IMG/VR virus record: IMGVR_UViG_3300034110_001262
Span: 1 to 36,318 of that record
Length of the DNA stretch: 36,318 nucleotides
Source: a virus
Direction: 5' to 3' (one strand)
Positions 18,154 to 24,873 of this stretch are shown here, piece after piece; within the stretch, counting starts at the first letter, position 1; every line of letters starts with the position of its first letter. The notes under the pieces are model-generated. The model saw only the letters and a program-made list of their open reading frames with translations. It did no database searches and had not been told where the DNA came from. A program made the translations under genes and the position numbers.

Positions 18154-18846
18154 ATGAGTGGCACAATCGATTTAAGAGCCTTAGTACGGGAAGCAATGGC
18201 ACGGTCAACATTGGATTCTACAGCCGAAGATAAACCGTCCAAGCGTGAGCGTCAGCTCAAGGGGGCGGCAGCCCATACTGATAATGAAAATAAGCTTAAA
18301 GCCCTTGGCGTACTCCATCAATGGGCAGAAAACGAAGACCTTGATGATGGCGAAACAAACGCAGATCGCTTAATGGCCTTGTTTATTGGGATTGCCGACG
18401 AAAATAAAGACGGTGAAATCTCAGAGGATGAGCAAGATATTGTTGATGTTGTACTGAACGCGGCATGGGACTACTTGGCCCAAAAGGGCGTTGATGACGA
18501 CGACTTGGATTTGCTCCTTAACGAGTGGGATGACGATGCCGGTGATCGTATTCGCGATTTGCTGGCTGCGTCATTGCCTGATGGCGAGGCTGCAGCTGAT
18601 GAAATTGATGATTTTGTTTTTGGTGATGACGATCAAGAACCTGTGTTTGATGCGGTTTATAAAAAGAAAATGGTGATTCGTGGTGGCAAAAAGGTTCGTA
18701 TTAATAAACGTGTTTCTGGGAATGTTCGTTTGTCTGCTAAGCAGAAAGTAGGGCTACGCAAGGCACGGATTAAAAGCCACTCTGCGGGGGCTCAGATGAA
18801 GCGCAAGAAGTCTTTGCGCATGCGTAGCAAGATGAATTTGAAGTAA
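18154..18846 (+). CDS. Acidic EF-hand protein with basic tail, probable head core/scaffold-like protein
   Basis: The 230-residue protein has three parts. The N-terminal 65 residues are helical and mixed in charge. The middle is strongly acidic and contains a textbook EF-hand loop at residues 82-93, DENKDGEISEDE, with all calcium ligand positions filled. A second acidic region with many Asp residues follows. The last 60 residues are very basic and end in KRKKSLRMRSKMNLK, like the tails of internal head or prohead core proteins in myoviruses. Charge separation of this kind fits scaffolding inside the shell. Its leader is a copy of the capsid leader, which suggests co-expression with capsid. Calcium binding is predicted from the motif; the core role is inference. 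Confidence 0.6.
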   Translation: MSGTIDLRALVREAMARSTLDSTAEDKPSKRERQLKGAAAHTDNENKLKALGVLHQWAENEDLDDGETNADRLMALFIGIADENKDGEISEDEQDIVDVVLNAAWDYLAQKGVDDDDLDLLLNEWDDDAGDRIRDLLAASLPDGEAAADEIDDFVFGDDDQEPVFDAVYKKKMVIRGGKKVRINKRVSGNVRLSAKQKVGLRKARIKSHSAGAQMKRKKSLRMRSKMNLK

Positions 18847-18855
18847 TTGCCACAT

Positions 18856-18883
18856 GGGGACGGCTAGGCCAGCGTTCCCTTTT
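18856..18883 (+). terminator. Possible weak terminator or attenuator within unit 4
   Basis: GGGGACG pairs with CGTTCCC (one G-T pair) and is followed by only four Ts. It may lower expression of downstream tail genes relative to the abundant first gene. Confidence 0.4.
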
Positions 18884-18897
18884 CTGGAAGAAATGAC

Positions 18898-19632
18898 GTG
18901 GCTAGATTGGGTTCGATATGGCGGGGGTTAAATCCTCATTTAATCGCAAGTATTTATCAGTGTAATAAGCAGGGTGAAATTGAAGGGGACACGTATGTCT
19001 GTGGGCCGCTAACTGAATCAAATTTAGAAATTTCATTGAATTGGCAATCGCCATTTGAATCGGCAGGGGCAGAGAGTAAAGCACCGGCGCTCGCGTCGAT
19101 GTTGCAGTCAGGCATGTTGCAACCGCTGGTTGATGCTGTGATGCCTGATGGCAGCAAGAAAGATGAAGCCACTGAAGTATTAAAAAACTTTTATGGCAAA
19201 ACAGGCATTACCAAACTGAATTCCACACAGGTTTTTTCAGGGATGCCGCCGGTAAAAATTCAGATTTCCATGCTGCTTCGGGCGTGGAGTGATCCAAAAA
19301 ATGAAGTAGAAGCGCCATTTAATCAGCTGGTGGAGTGGGGCTTGCCGGAAGAGTTGGCGGATTCCAGCATTATTGGCAATGTCATCGATGCGGCAAAAAG
19401 CCTTGATTTTGCCAAGGGCATTAATACATTGATGCCGTCCAAGGCACCCATTCTGATTGGAATGACCTACAAGGGCAGAACCTACGCGCCAATGGTGCTT
19501 GAAAGTATTGGCCAGCCACTTAATGCGCCTATTGATACGAATGGCTATTTCACTGAGCTGCTTGTGCCCATGACACTTTGCACCTTAACGGCCCTTGATC
19601 GTCGAGACTGGGCAAGAATGAGCCATAGCTAA
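18898..19632 (+). CDS. Probable baseplate/tail protein
   Basis: The 244-residue soluble protein has the pattern of baseplate or tube-end proteins. A strand region at about 103-120 reads GMPPVKIQISMLLRAWSDP with a following PFNQLVEWGLPEEL, and the C-terminal part has APILIGMTYKGRTYAPMVLESI, then a diverging strand pair ending LVPMTLCTLTALDRRDW. I do not know the exact family; P1 BplB is a candidate by position near the sheath. The start is GTG with TGGAAGAA upstream; a nearby ATG at 18893 is out of frame. Nine bases separate it from the next gene. Confidence 0.55.
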   Translation: MARLGSIWRGLNPHLIASIYQCNKQGEIEGDTYVCGPLTESNLEISLNWQSPFESAGAESKAPALASMLQSGMLQPLVDAVMPDGSKKDEATEVLKNFYGKTGITKLNSTQVFSGMPPVKIQISMLLRAWSDPKNEVEAPFNQLVEWGLPEELADSSIIGNVIDAAKSLDFAKGINTLMPSKAPILIGMTYKGRTYAPMVLESIGQPLNAPIDTNGYFTELLVPMTLCTLTALDRRDWARMSHS

Positions 19633-19641
19633 AGGTATTTT

Positions 19642-20367
19642 ATGCACTTTATCCCACTTAGAACACGCAGGTTTACTGTTCAGCTTAAAGAGCTATCCAT
19701 TGGCCAAAGTATTGCATTGGCAGGTTTTAATGAAAAAACAGAGCAGGCCGCGCTCACCGAGTTTTTAAGAATGGCAACATCGACCGTCAAAGGGATTGAT
19801 GACCCGGCTAAATGGACGATTACAGAACGCGTCTTTACGCTGTGTCATTACCTGTCTTCAATGCTGCCCGATGGGCCGGACTTCTCAGTAGGAAGTCACA
19901 AATACAGCGACTATATGGGCGGTAGCGAATCAAGCAAAGAAGGTGAAGAAATAGAGCTGGGCGAGCTGTCGGGGGATGTGTGGCTGATTCGCAATTTAAC
20001 CGGAGCAATGGCAGAGTCCATTGAGCGGCTAGTCGATGACTCAGACCTCAATGGGCGTTTGCACTGGGTAATTGGGGCGATGGCCGCTCAATTGACCCGT
20101 AAAGGGGAGGTCGTGCCAGAGGATGACCTAGACGAATGGCTTTTGGACAGAATGAAGGTGATTGTCGCTTTCCCTGAAAGTGATTTTATTCAGCTTTCAA
20201 GCCTATTTTATGAGGGCAGTGAGCGATTAAATAACTGGTTCAATTTCACATTTGATGCAGATGGGGTTTTGATTTTACCAAGGGAGGGCGCGGAGGATGA
20301 TGTTCCCCCTGCGCGGTTTCTTGTTCGTGCCTGCATCAGTAAATTTGCGTGCTCAATGGTCGAATGA
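19642..20367 (+). CDS. Tail assembly chaperone-like or baseplate protein
   Basis: The 241-residue acidic, mainly helical protein begins RRFTVQLKELSIGQSIALAGF, followed by WTITERVFTLCHYLSSM near residues 60-76. That pattern resembles T4-type baseplate-assembly proteins and tail chaperones, but I cannot name the family. Its 3' end overlaps the next gene by about 70 bases in a different frame, an arrangement common in tail-chaperone gene pairs. A +1 (or -2) frameshift would be needed to fuse them. No slippery heptamer was evident by eye. Confidence 0.5.
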   Translation: MHFIPLRTRRFTVQLKELSIGQSIALAGFNEKTEQAALTEFLRMATSTVKGIDDPAKWTITERVFTLCHYLSSMLPDGPDFSVGSHKYSDYMGGSESSKEGEEIELGELSGDVWLIRNLTGAMAESIERLVDDSDLNGRLHWVIGAMAAQLTRKGEVVPEDDLDEWLLDRMKVIVAFPESDFIQLSSLFYEGSERLNNWFNFTFDADGVLILPREGAEDDVPPARFLVRACISKFACSMVE

Positions 20368-20599
20368 GCTTTTTGAGTTGGCTAGCAATTTTTGCTTATA
20401 TGCCAATACGTCCTTGCATGATGCTCTTTCAACGTCAGCAAGCATTGCGGATCAATTTTTTAAGTCGGCTGCATTTAAAGACAAGCAAAAATCGTTTGAT
20501 TCTGAGGTGAAAATTCAGGTGGCCGTGGTTAATCGGCTTAACAGTGTCATTCAAGCCATTTGCTCGCTTGGGAAGCTCTTCGCAGATAGGAAAACGTAG
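20297..20599 (+). CDS. Small overlapping phage protein, 100 residues
   Basis: This unrecognised helical protein starts inside the 3' end of the preceding gene. The start is supported by AGGGAGG nine bases before the ATG, one of the strongest ribosome sites in the window. After the overlap, the sequence WSNELFELASNFCLYANTSLHDALSTS and the following lysine-rich region read as a real protein and run to the end of unit 4. A shorter ATGA-overlapping reading at 20364 in a third frame was considered less likely. A partner of the preceding chaperone-like protein is the best guess. Confidence 0.5.
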   Translation: MMFPLRGFLFVPASVNLRAQWSNELFELASNFCLYANTSLHDALSTSASIADQFFKSAAFKDKQKSFDSEVKIQVAVVNRLNSVIQAICSLGKLFADRKT

Positions 20600-20629
20600 C
20601 AAGAATGGGTGTATGTCATGCCACAAGAT
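20588..20629 (+). promoter_or_regulatory. Late promoter 5 (GGAAAAC / -10 type)
   Basis: AGGAAAAC is followed after 28 bases by CAAGAT at 20624-20629. It overlaps the last codons of the preceding gene. The predicted start point is near 20636, giving a leader of about 23 bases before the tube-like gene. Confidence 0.6.
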
Positions 20630-20658
20630 AGTGTCTTAATCTATCAAAGGCATTTGAA

Positions 20659-21159
20659 ATGGCAGTTTCTAAAGCATCCTATTTAAAGGGGTTGTTTTCA
20701 AAAGCTCAGGCTTTAGGCAAAAAAGTAATTTCGAGTGATTTTTGCTTAGAGATCGAAGGTTTTGAAGGCACCTACCTTCTTTGCAAACAAGCGCCTTGGC
20801 CGCAAATCTCATCAGCAGGTGAGATTGAGCTGTCAGGCCCGCTTGGGATGACCATGTATCAACCGCAGCAAGTAAAGGTTGCTCAGCAAGGGCAAGTTTC
20901 ATTCAGTGAAGTGACGGCAGGCAGCATTGATCAAATGCTGGTTGATTTAATCGCTCAAGGCGGAACGTTCAATTGCAAGGTATATGAAGGCGTACCGACA
21001 AAGTATTTGCGCTACAAGCCGCTGATTGAGTGCTTCTTGCAAATGGATAACCCAGACCGTGATTGGGAAAATCGATCACAGCCTCTTCTCTTTAGCGGCA
21101 CGATGTTTTTTCATTACTTCGGCGAAGTGGTCGAGGGCAATTCAAAAGATTACGCATAA
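20659..21159 (+). CDS. Probable tail tube protein
   Basis: The 166-residue protein is predicted to be mostly beta, of tail-tube size. Strands such as VKVAQQGQVSFSEV, a central helix SIDQMLVDLIAQGG and the closing strands LLFSGTMFFHYFGEV fit the tube fold shared by gp19-type proteins. It has a dedicated promoter directly upstream, in keeping with a subunit made in many copies. It leads the tail-tip genes of unit 5. P1 has a tube gene (tub) that this may match. AAAGG lies nine bases before the start. An alternative is a tube-like baseplate protein. Confidence 0.55.
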   Translation: MAVSKASYLKGLFSKAQALGKKVISSDFCLEIEGFEGTYLLCKQAPWPQISSAGEIELSGPLGMTMYQPQQVKVAQQGQVSFSEVTAGSIDQMLVDLIAQGGTFNCKVYEGVPTKYLRYKPLIECFLQMDNPDRDWENRSQPLLFSGTMFFHYFGEVVEGNSKDYA

Positions 21160-21162
21160 ACG

Positions 21163-21537
21163 ATGCAAAATATTAGTTCCTTGGCTGATCAATTTGCCAC
21201 ATTAGAGCGCCCAACGGGTGTCATGCTGGATGACGAAACGGTACAAGCCAATTTAATTGCCGCGACAAGATTCCATGCTGGGTGGGCCAGCTTGAAACAT
21301 CAAGATGATGCAGAGGCGATCACTGGGGATACTCATCTTAGCCATTCAGAGTGGGCGTTAATTCGCCCGCTCTTTATGCTGTATATCGAACGAGAAACGG
21401 CCCTGCAGTTAGAAGCATCCAGAGGCTTGGGGCTCGACGTGTTTGGCCGGTCAACGAGCGAGATTGCAGGGGAAATTACCCAGGCAGAAATGGAACACCC
21501 CCGCAAGGCGTTTTGTATGCGCGCTTTTTCGGTGTAA
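21163..21537 (+). CDS. Phage protein of tail region, 124 residues
   Basis: This short helical protein is of a type seen near baseplate genes in P1-like and related myoviruses; I cannot name the family. The conserved-looking core is SEWALIRPLFMLYIERETALQLEASRGLGLDVFGRSTSEI at about residues 65-104. It starts three bases after the tube-like gene, without a strong ribosome site, so it is probably translationally coupled. No membrane or signal features are present. Confidence 0.6.
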   Translation: MQNISSLADQFATLERPTGVMLDDETVQANLIAATRFHAGWASLKHQDDAEAITGDTHLSHSEWALIRPLFMLYIERETALQLEASRGLGLDVFGRSTSEIAGEITQAEMEHPRKAFCMRAFSV

Positions 21538-21540
21538 GGG

Positions 21541-22434
21541 ATGATACTTTGCACTGAAAATGGCGAGTTAGTCCGTGGCGATTTAATCAAAACGTCAGTG
21601 GTACGGTCTGATATGGCCCCTATCCCGTTTACGCTAGAAGCTGAAATCCGTGTGTTGGATGGTGACGGGAAAGCGCTGCTTGCCACAGGCAAGAAAATAC
21701 AATGTGGCGGCGGTGATTGGCTCACGATCATTAAGTCAGTGTATGCAGAGAATGGGCATTCACAAGGAGATTACAACATGGCCACGGTAAAGCTGACGGC
21801 TTTGCTTGATGAGTGTCATTCAATTTCCTTTGCACGAGAGCGCCCCGTGATTAAAGAGTCTGCGACATTGTTGCAAATCTATAGAGCATGTGGGGCGACG
21901 TTAAAAGCGATTGATGCTGATTTTCCCGTGCCTAGATTCTCATGTTTTTCTGGCGATGCGCCGAGTTTTCACCTGGCAAGGGCTTTACAAGAGCTGGGGG
22001 GCGTCGTTCGCTGGAAAAATGGCCGGCTGCGTTTTTTTAGGTTGCCAGACCTTTTTAAGCAGCCCCCTATCATGAGCCTGCCCAATGACACGATGGAAGA
22101 CACGGAAAGTGGCTTTTTAGAGCGGCATGAAATTCCCGCTTTTTTCTCAGTATTGCCATCAGGCAGCATTGTTATGGGTGATCAGAATAAAGCGCGCTCC
22201 AAATTCTTTACCCCATTCAAAAGCAAGCAAGAGCTAAACAATATGAGTCGTTGTTTAGTTTCAAAAAAGGTAGCCCGAGTTAGCTTTGATATGCAAATTT
22301 CAGCGGGTGATCTTGTATCCACGCCAAGTGAAAATTTGGTCGTTTTAACGGCTGCCCACGCTTATATAAACGGCATTGATGGTGGGAATACAGAGCAATA
22401 CACACGATTGTGGCTAGCGAGGATGGAAGGTTGA
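21541..22434 (+). CDS. Probable baseplate hub protein
   Basis: The 297-residue protein is placed immediately before the spike gene, where a gpD/gp27-like hub is expected. It has paired beta regions (residues 30-70 and 225-280), a middle segment ATLLQIYRACG near 105-115 and a second helix FHLARALQELGGVVRWKNGRLRF near 140-162. The latter pattern, an element followed by RW.NG.L.F, is typical of VgrG/gpD hub domains that process short peptides or sugars. AAGGG abuts the ATG. The stop overlaps the probable TTG start of the spike gene (TTGA). Confidence 0.6.
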   Translation: MILCTENGELVRGDLIKTSVVRSDMAPIPFTLEAEIRVLDGDGKALLATGKKIQCGGGDWLTIIKSVYAENGHSQGDYNMATVKLTALLDECHSISFARERPVIKESATLLQIYRACGATLKAIDADFPVPRFSCFSGDAPSFHLARALQELGGVVRWKNGRLRFFRLPDLFKQPPIMSLPNDTMEDTESGFLERHEIPAFFSVLPSGSIVMGDQNKARSKFFTPFKSKQELNNMSRCLVSKKVARVSFDMQISAGDLVSTPSENLVVLTAAHAYINGIDGGNTEQYTRLWLARMEG

Positions 22435-23072
22435 AAGTAAACAAAGATTTTGGCCTGATGGGAGGGCGTTACCCCGCATCTATCGCTAGTTATGACCCCC
22501 ATAGCCGCCTTTGTCGCATTCATATTAATGGGCTAACGGATGGCTGCGAAACCCTTCCTCTTGCCGAAATTGAGTACCCAATTGGCGATAAATCAAAACC
22601 TTCAGATAAATCCACTGAGATTGAAATGGTGACAGGGGACACGGTTTGGATTGCTTTTATTGGAGGGGATCAGCGCTACCCAATTATCACTGGCTACAGA
22701 AACCCTACAGAGGGTAACTCGGTCGGGTGGCGACGCTTCCACCATGAAAATATCGAGCTGTTGGCCGCCGCGTTGCTAAACATCATCGCAGAGAGCGATA
22801 TTCTCCTTAAATCTAACTCAAAAATAACGCTACAAGCACCGGAAGTGTTTATTGATTCGCCAAGCACGTCGATGACGGGTGATGCACTTGTCCAGAAAGC
22901 ATTGGCTTTCCTTGGTGGTATGACGGGGAGCGGTGGCAGTGCTGGCGGCCCATCTGCTGTTATTAGCGGCGGGATGGAGATATCCGAGGATGTTGTGATT
23001 GCAGGAAAATCATTCTTAGGCCACACCCATATGGAACAGGGTGACGGCAACACTGTCAGCCCGCCTATTTAG
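22431..23072 (+). CDS. Tail spike/baseplate assembly protein V-like puncturing protein
   Basis: The protein of about 213 residues has an N-terminal OB fold (YPASIASYDPHSRLCRIHI, then VWIAFIGGDQRYPIITGYR near residues 58-84) and a short beta-helix (ILLKSNSKITLQAPEVFID). It ends in GHTHMEQGDGN followed by SPP, matching the metal-binding tip of P2 gpV-type spikes, where an HxH motif binds iron. TTG at 22431 was chosen because AGGA lies seven bases upstream and it overlaps the preceding stop; GTG at 22410 would add seven residues. A glycine/serine-rich loop (GGMTGSGGSAGG) precedes the tip. It is distinct from the vgrG at the left edge. Confidence 0.82.
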   Translation: MKVNKDFGLMGGRYPASIASYDPHSRLCRIHINGLTDGCETLPLAEIEYPIGDKSKPSDKSTEIEMVTGDTVWIAFIGGDQRYPIITGYRNPTEGNSVGWRRFHHENIELLAAALLNIIAESDILLKSNSKITLQAPEVFIDSPSTSMTGDALVQKALAFLGGMTGSGGSAGGPSAVISGGMEISEDVVIAGKSFLGHTHMEQGDGNTVSPPI

Positions 23073-23081
23073 GAAAAAAAG

Positions 23082-23558
23082 ATGAAAACAACATTATTTA
23101 ATTTCGACGACTTATCCGCAAAAAGCAAAGAAACCAAAGCGGTGATGAAGATTTTTTCAAAAGCTGGATCGCCGGTGGTTTCTCAAGAAGTCAGCCCATC
23201 GACAAGGCGCACGGCAGGGGTGAGCTTTAAAGAAGTGTTCTTCACCTTTGGAGACTCGCAAACAGCGGTGTTTAGGATCAAGCAAACGGGGGATATTTTC
23301 CAAGTTTTAGTGAATGGAAAGGTCGTCCCTATCAGAAACCAAGAAGACCAAGAAAGAGCAGTCCTTGAAATTATTAGTTTTATGGACTCAGGCCGGTCTA
23401 GGTTTCAGAAGAAGCTGGCGGCAGTTGCCGTAAAACTGCCGCCATCGATTAGAACCGCAGCTCCAAAAATGGAGACTTTGCTAATTCAACGGCGCGATAC
23501 CTTGAAAGAAATGATCGAAGAGATTAAGTCTGAAATCTTAGCCGTCCAAGCTGCCTAA
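23082..23558 (+). CDS. DarA N-terminal-domain-like protein
   Basis: The 158-residue protein resembles the N-terminal domain of P1 DarA, which guides Dar proteins into the head. Matching features are a short start NFDDLSAK, the strand GVSFKEVFFTFGDSQTAVFRIKQTGDIFQV and the end FQKKLAAVAVKLPPS. Here it stands alone rather than heading a longer polyvalent protein. It closes unit 5 and its 3' end overlaps that of the convergent antirepressor gene by 21 bases. AGGAAAAAAG precedes the ATG as a ribosome site; this is not one of the late-promoter motifs. The call rests on pattern memory, so a profile search would be valuable. Confidence 0.55.
   Translation: MKTTLFNFDDLSAKSKETKAVMKIFSKAGSPVVSQEVSPSTRRTAGVSFKEVFFTFGDSQTAVFRIKQTGDIFQVLVNGKVVPIRNQEDQERAVLEIISFMDSGRSRFQKKLAAVAVKLPPSIRTAAPKMETLLIQRRDTLKEMIEEIKSEILAVQAA
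23417..23443. repeat. Perfect 10-base inverted repeat within the DarA-N-like gene
   Basis: GGCGGCAGTT and AACTGCCGCC are separated by seven bases. It lies in coding sequence (LAAVAVKLPPS region). It shares the GGCGGCAGT core with the C4-like RNA encoded about 1 kb away on the other strand; whether this matters is unknown. Confidence 0.5.
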
Positions 23559-24317
23559 TTTGTTTTTTTCAAGGCACACATTCTCAAGACGTTTCAAAAA
23601 AGATATAAGCGCTCCAGACTCTAAAAAATGGTGCTCATACTTCTTCAGGAGGGGTGATTCTAGCGATTTGAGCGCGGGCGCAATTTCTTTCCATGCGGAG
23701 CGCATGAAGCGAGCGTGAGAAATAAGCGACGGCAAATTGGTTGTTTCATCGCTAGTCAGCGTCAAAGGGCTTTTTTCTGCGGGGAGCCACTCACCATCTA
23801 GCACCATGCGGTGTACGTATTCCACTACTTGCGGGATTTGCTCGGCGGCCAGCTCCTCGATATGGGCGACGTTGAAGCGCTGGTGAATCATGGAGTAGGC
23901 CTCTGGATACATGAGGCGCTTTTTACCAACGAGTAGATTAACGGCGTCACGAATCGGGGTGCGGGCATCGGCGGTGGTCTTGCTAGCCGGTGCGGTGACG
24001 GCATCCAGAATATCGAGAACCCATTTACGGAAGGCTTTGGCTAGGGCTGTGCGGGCAAACATGGCTATCAGGTGAGCGCCGCGAAGGGAGAAGATGCGTG
24101 ATTCTCTGGTTAATTCACCGCCATTTTGCGGGACACTCAAATTGAGGGTCTGGCTCATCGCACTAGTAAATTCATCACTATTGCGATCATAAATCTGGGT
24201 AACAGCATCTGCTTTTTTGTAGCCAAGCGCACGAGCAATGTCAGCAGCTTTAAGCCAAGTATTGCCGCTGCGATCTACAACGTCGAATTCAGTATTTTGG
24301 AATGTAAGTGTGGTCAT
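23538..24317 (-). CDS. ant: Bro-N antirepressor (P1 Ant/P22 Ant-type)
   Basis: The 259-residue protein has a Bro-N domain at about residues 1-105: TWLKAADIARALGY, IYDRNSDEF, RIFSLRGAHLIAMFA and KAFRKWVLDILDAV. The C-terminal half, from RDAVNLLVGKKRLMYPEAYSMIH to EYVHRMVLDGEWLP, matches the P22 antirepressor C-terminal domain. Such proteins inactivate a phage repressor and trigger lytic growth. ATG at 24317 gives the usual Bro-N beginning (MTTLTFQNTEF); a longer reading of 25 residues upstream looks like leader sequence. A C4-type RNA lies about 50 bases upstream on the same transcript, as in the P1 immI region. GTGGTCA at 24344-24350 (read on this strand) can pair with TGACCAC at the start codon. 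Confidence 0.85.
   Translation of the reverse strand: MTTLTFQNTEFDVVDRSGNTWLKAADIARALGYKKADAVTQIYDRNSDEFTSAMSQTLNLSVPQNGGELTRESRIFSLRGAHLIAMFARTALAKAFRKWVLDILDAVTAPASKTTADARTPIRDAVNLLVGKKRLMYPEAYSMIHQRFNVAHIEELAAEQIPQVVEYVHRMVLDGEWLPAEKSPLTLTSDETTNLPSLISHARFMRSAWKEIAPALKSLESPLLKKYEHHFLESGALISFLKRLENVCLEKNKLGSLDG
23952..24199. repeat. Bro-N duplication, intact copy
   Basis: This stretch of the antirepressor gene recurs, diverged, at 24592-24839 in the same orientation. The first 150 bases from the left are around 90% identical by eye. The middle, coding for the variable region after TSAM, differs strongly. Confidence 0.85.
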
Positions 24318-24366
24318 GGTGTCGTGTTCCGTTTCTATCGGATTGACCACTACAAAATGAGGTGGC

Positions 24367-24440
24367 CGGGAGGTTAGAAACTGTACACGCACAGCGGGCA
24401 GTTTTTCCCTTGCGGGTCTTGCATGACTGCCGCCCTCCCG
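24367..24440 (-). ncRNA. c4: C4-like antisense RNA upstream of the antirepressor
   Basis: The minus strand can form a closed structure of nested stems: closing stem CGGGAGG/CCTCCCG, inner stem GGCAGT/ACTGCC holding a CCC-gcaa-GGG apical hairpin, and a side hairpin CTGT-gcgtgt-ACAG. This architecture and position match the C4 RNA of P1/P7 and relatives. That RNA is processed from the ant transcript and blocks ant translation. The order promoter, C4, then ant is the same as in P1 immI. The pairing target in the ant leader was not worked out. Confidence 0.75.
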
Positions 24441-24455
24441 ACCATAGACAGAACC

Positions 24456-24472
24456 AAACTCAAGCCGAGTTT
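24456..24472. repeat. Operator-like inverted repeat upstream of the C4-like RNA
   Basis: AAACTC-aagcc-GAGTTT is a perfect 6-base inverted repeat with a five-base spacer between the promoter and the C4-like RNA. It could be a repressor site or a small leader hairpin. Another weak hairpin followed by T residues on the minus strand lies at 24490-24515 and could attenuate the transcript. Confidence 0.4.
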
Positions 24473-24553
24473 AGTTAAAATATGGGCGTAAAAAATCCAC
24501 AACTTTAGGGTGTGGGTTCCTGCGTGTAATCGAGTTTCTAAGCTCTTGACCGA

Positions 24554-24583
24554 AGCATACTATTAGCTTATGTTTTTCGTCAA
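24554..24583 (-). promoter_or_regulatory. Sigma-70-type promoter for the C4/antirepressor transcript
   Basis: On the minus strand TTGACG (24583-24578) and TATGCT (24559-24554) are 18 bases apart. The predicted start near 24547 lies about 105 bases before the C4-like RNA. A plus-strand reading, TTGACC-17-TATGTT from 24546 to 24574, overlaps it; no gene follows on that strand, so it may be chance. Confidence 0.6.
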
Positions 24584-24873
24584 CCGACATTAATCGGGGT
24601 GCGGGCATCGGCGGTGGTCTTGCTGGCCGGTGTGGTAACGGCATCCAGAATATCCAGCACCCATTTGCGGAAGGCTTTGGCTAAGGCTGTACGGGCAAAC
24701 ATGGCAATCAGGTGGGCGCCACGAAGAGAGAAGATGCGGACTTCTTTTTCTGAGCCTCCGTTACCGAAACCCTTGACCGTCAAATTGACGGTCAAGGTCA
24801 TAGCACTTGTAAACTCATCAGGATTGCGGTCATAGATGCGGCTTACCGAGTTATTGAGGTCGGGCAGTTGCAT
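24580..24873 (-). pseudogene. Truncated second Bro-N antirepressor
   Basis: The 97-codon remnant encodes the middle of a Bro-N domain (SRIYDRNPDEFTSAM, RIFSLRGAHLIAMFA, KAFRKWVLDILDAV). It lacks the N-terminal strand-helix (the TWLKAADIARALGY part) and all of the C-terminal domain. It ends two residues after DARTPI, where homology to the intact copy also stops. Its upstream end runs into the 3' end of the antitoxin gene, and the putative ATG overlaps that gene. A recombination or insertion event probably removed the front. It might still be expressed and interfere with the intact protein, but decay is more likely. Confidence 0.75.
24592..24839. repeat. Bro-N duplication, degenerate copy
   Basis: This is the partner of 23952-24199. 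It contains a perfect 11-base inverted repeat, CCTTGACCGTC-aaatt-GACGGTCAAGG, at 24771-24797 that the intact copy lacks. Confidence 0.85.

Noticed and set aside
20364-20508. 48-codon reading with an ATGA overlap after the chaperone-like gene
   Set aside because: It has no ribosome site. The overlapping 100-codon frame starting at 20297 has AGGGAGG and continues to the end of the unit.
24546-24574. Plus-strand sigma-70 promoter TTGACC-17-TATGTT
   Set aside because: It overlaps the minus-strand promoter, and no plus-strand gene follows for about 1 kb. An antisense role against the toxin-antitoxin pair is possible but unsupported.
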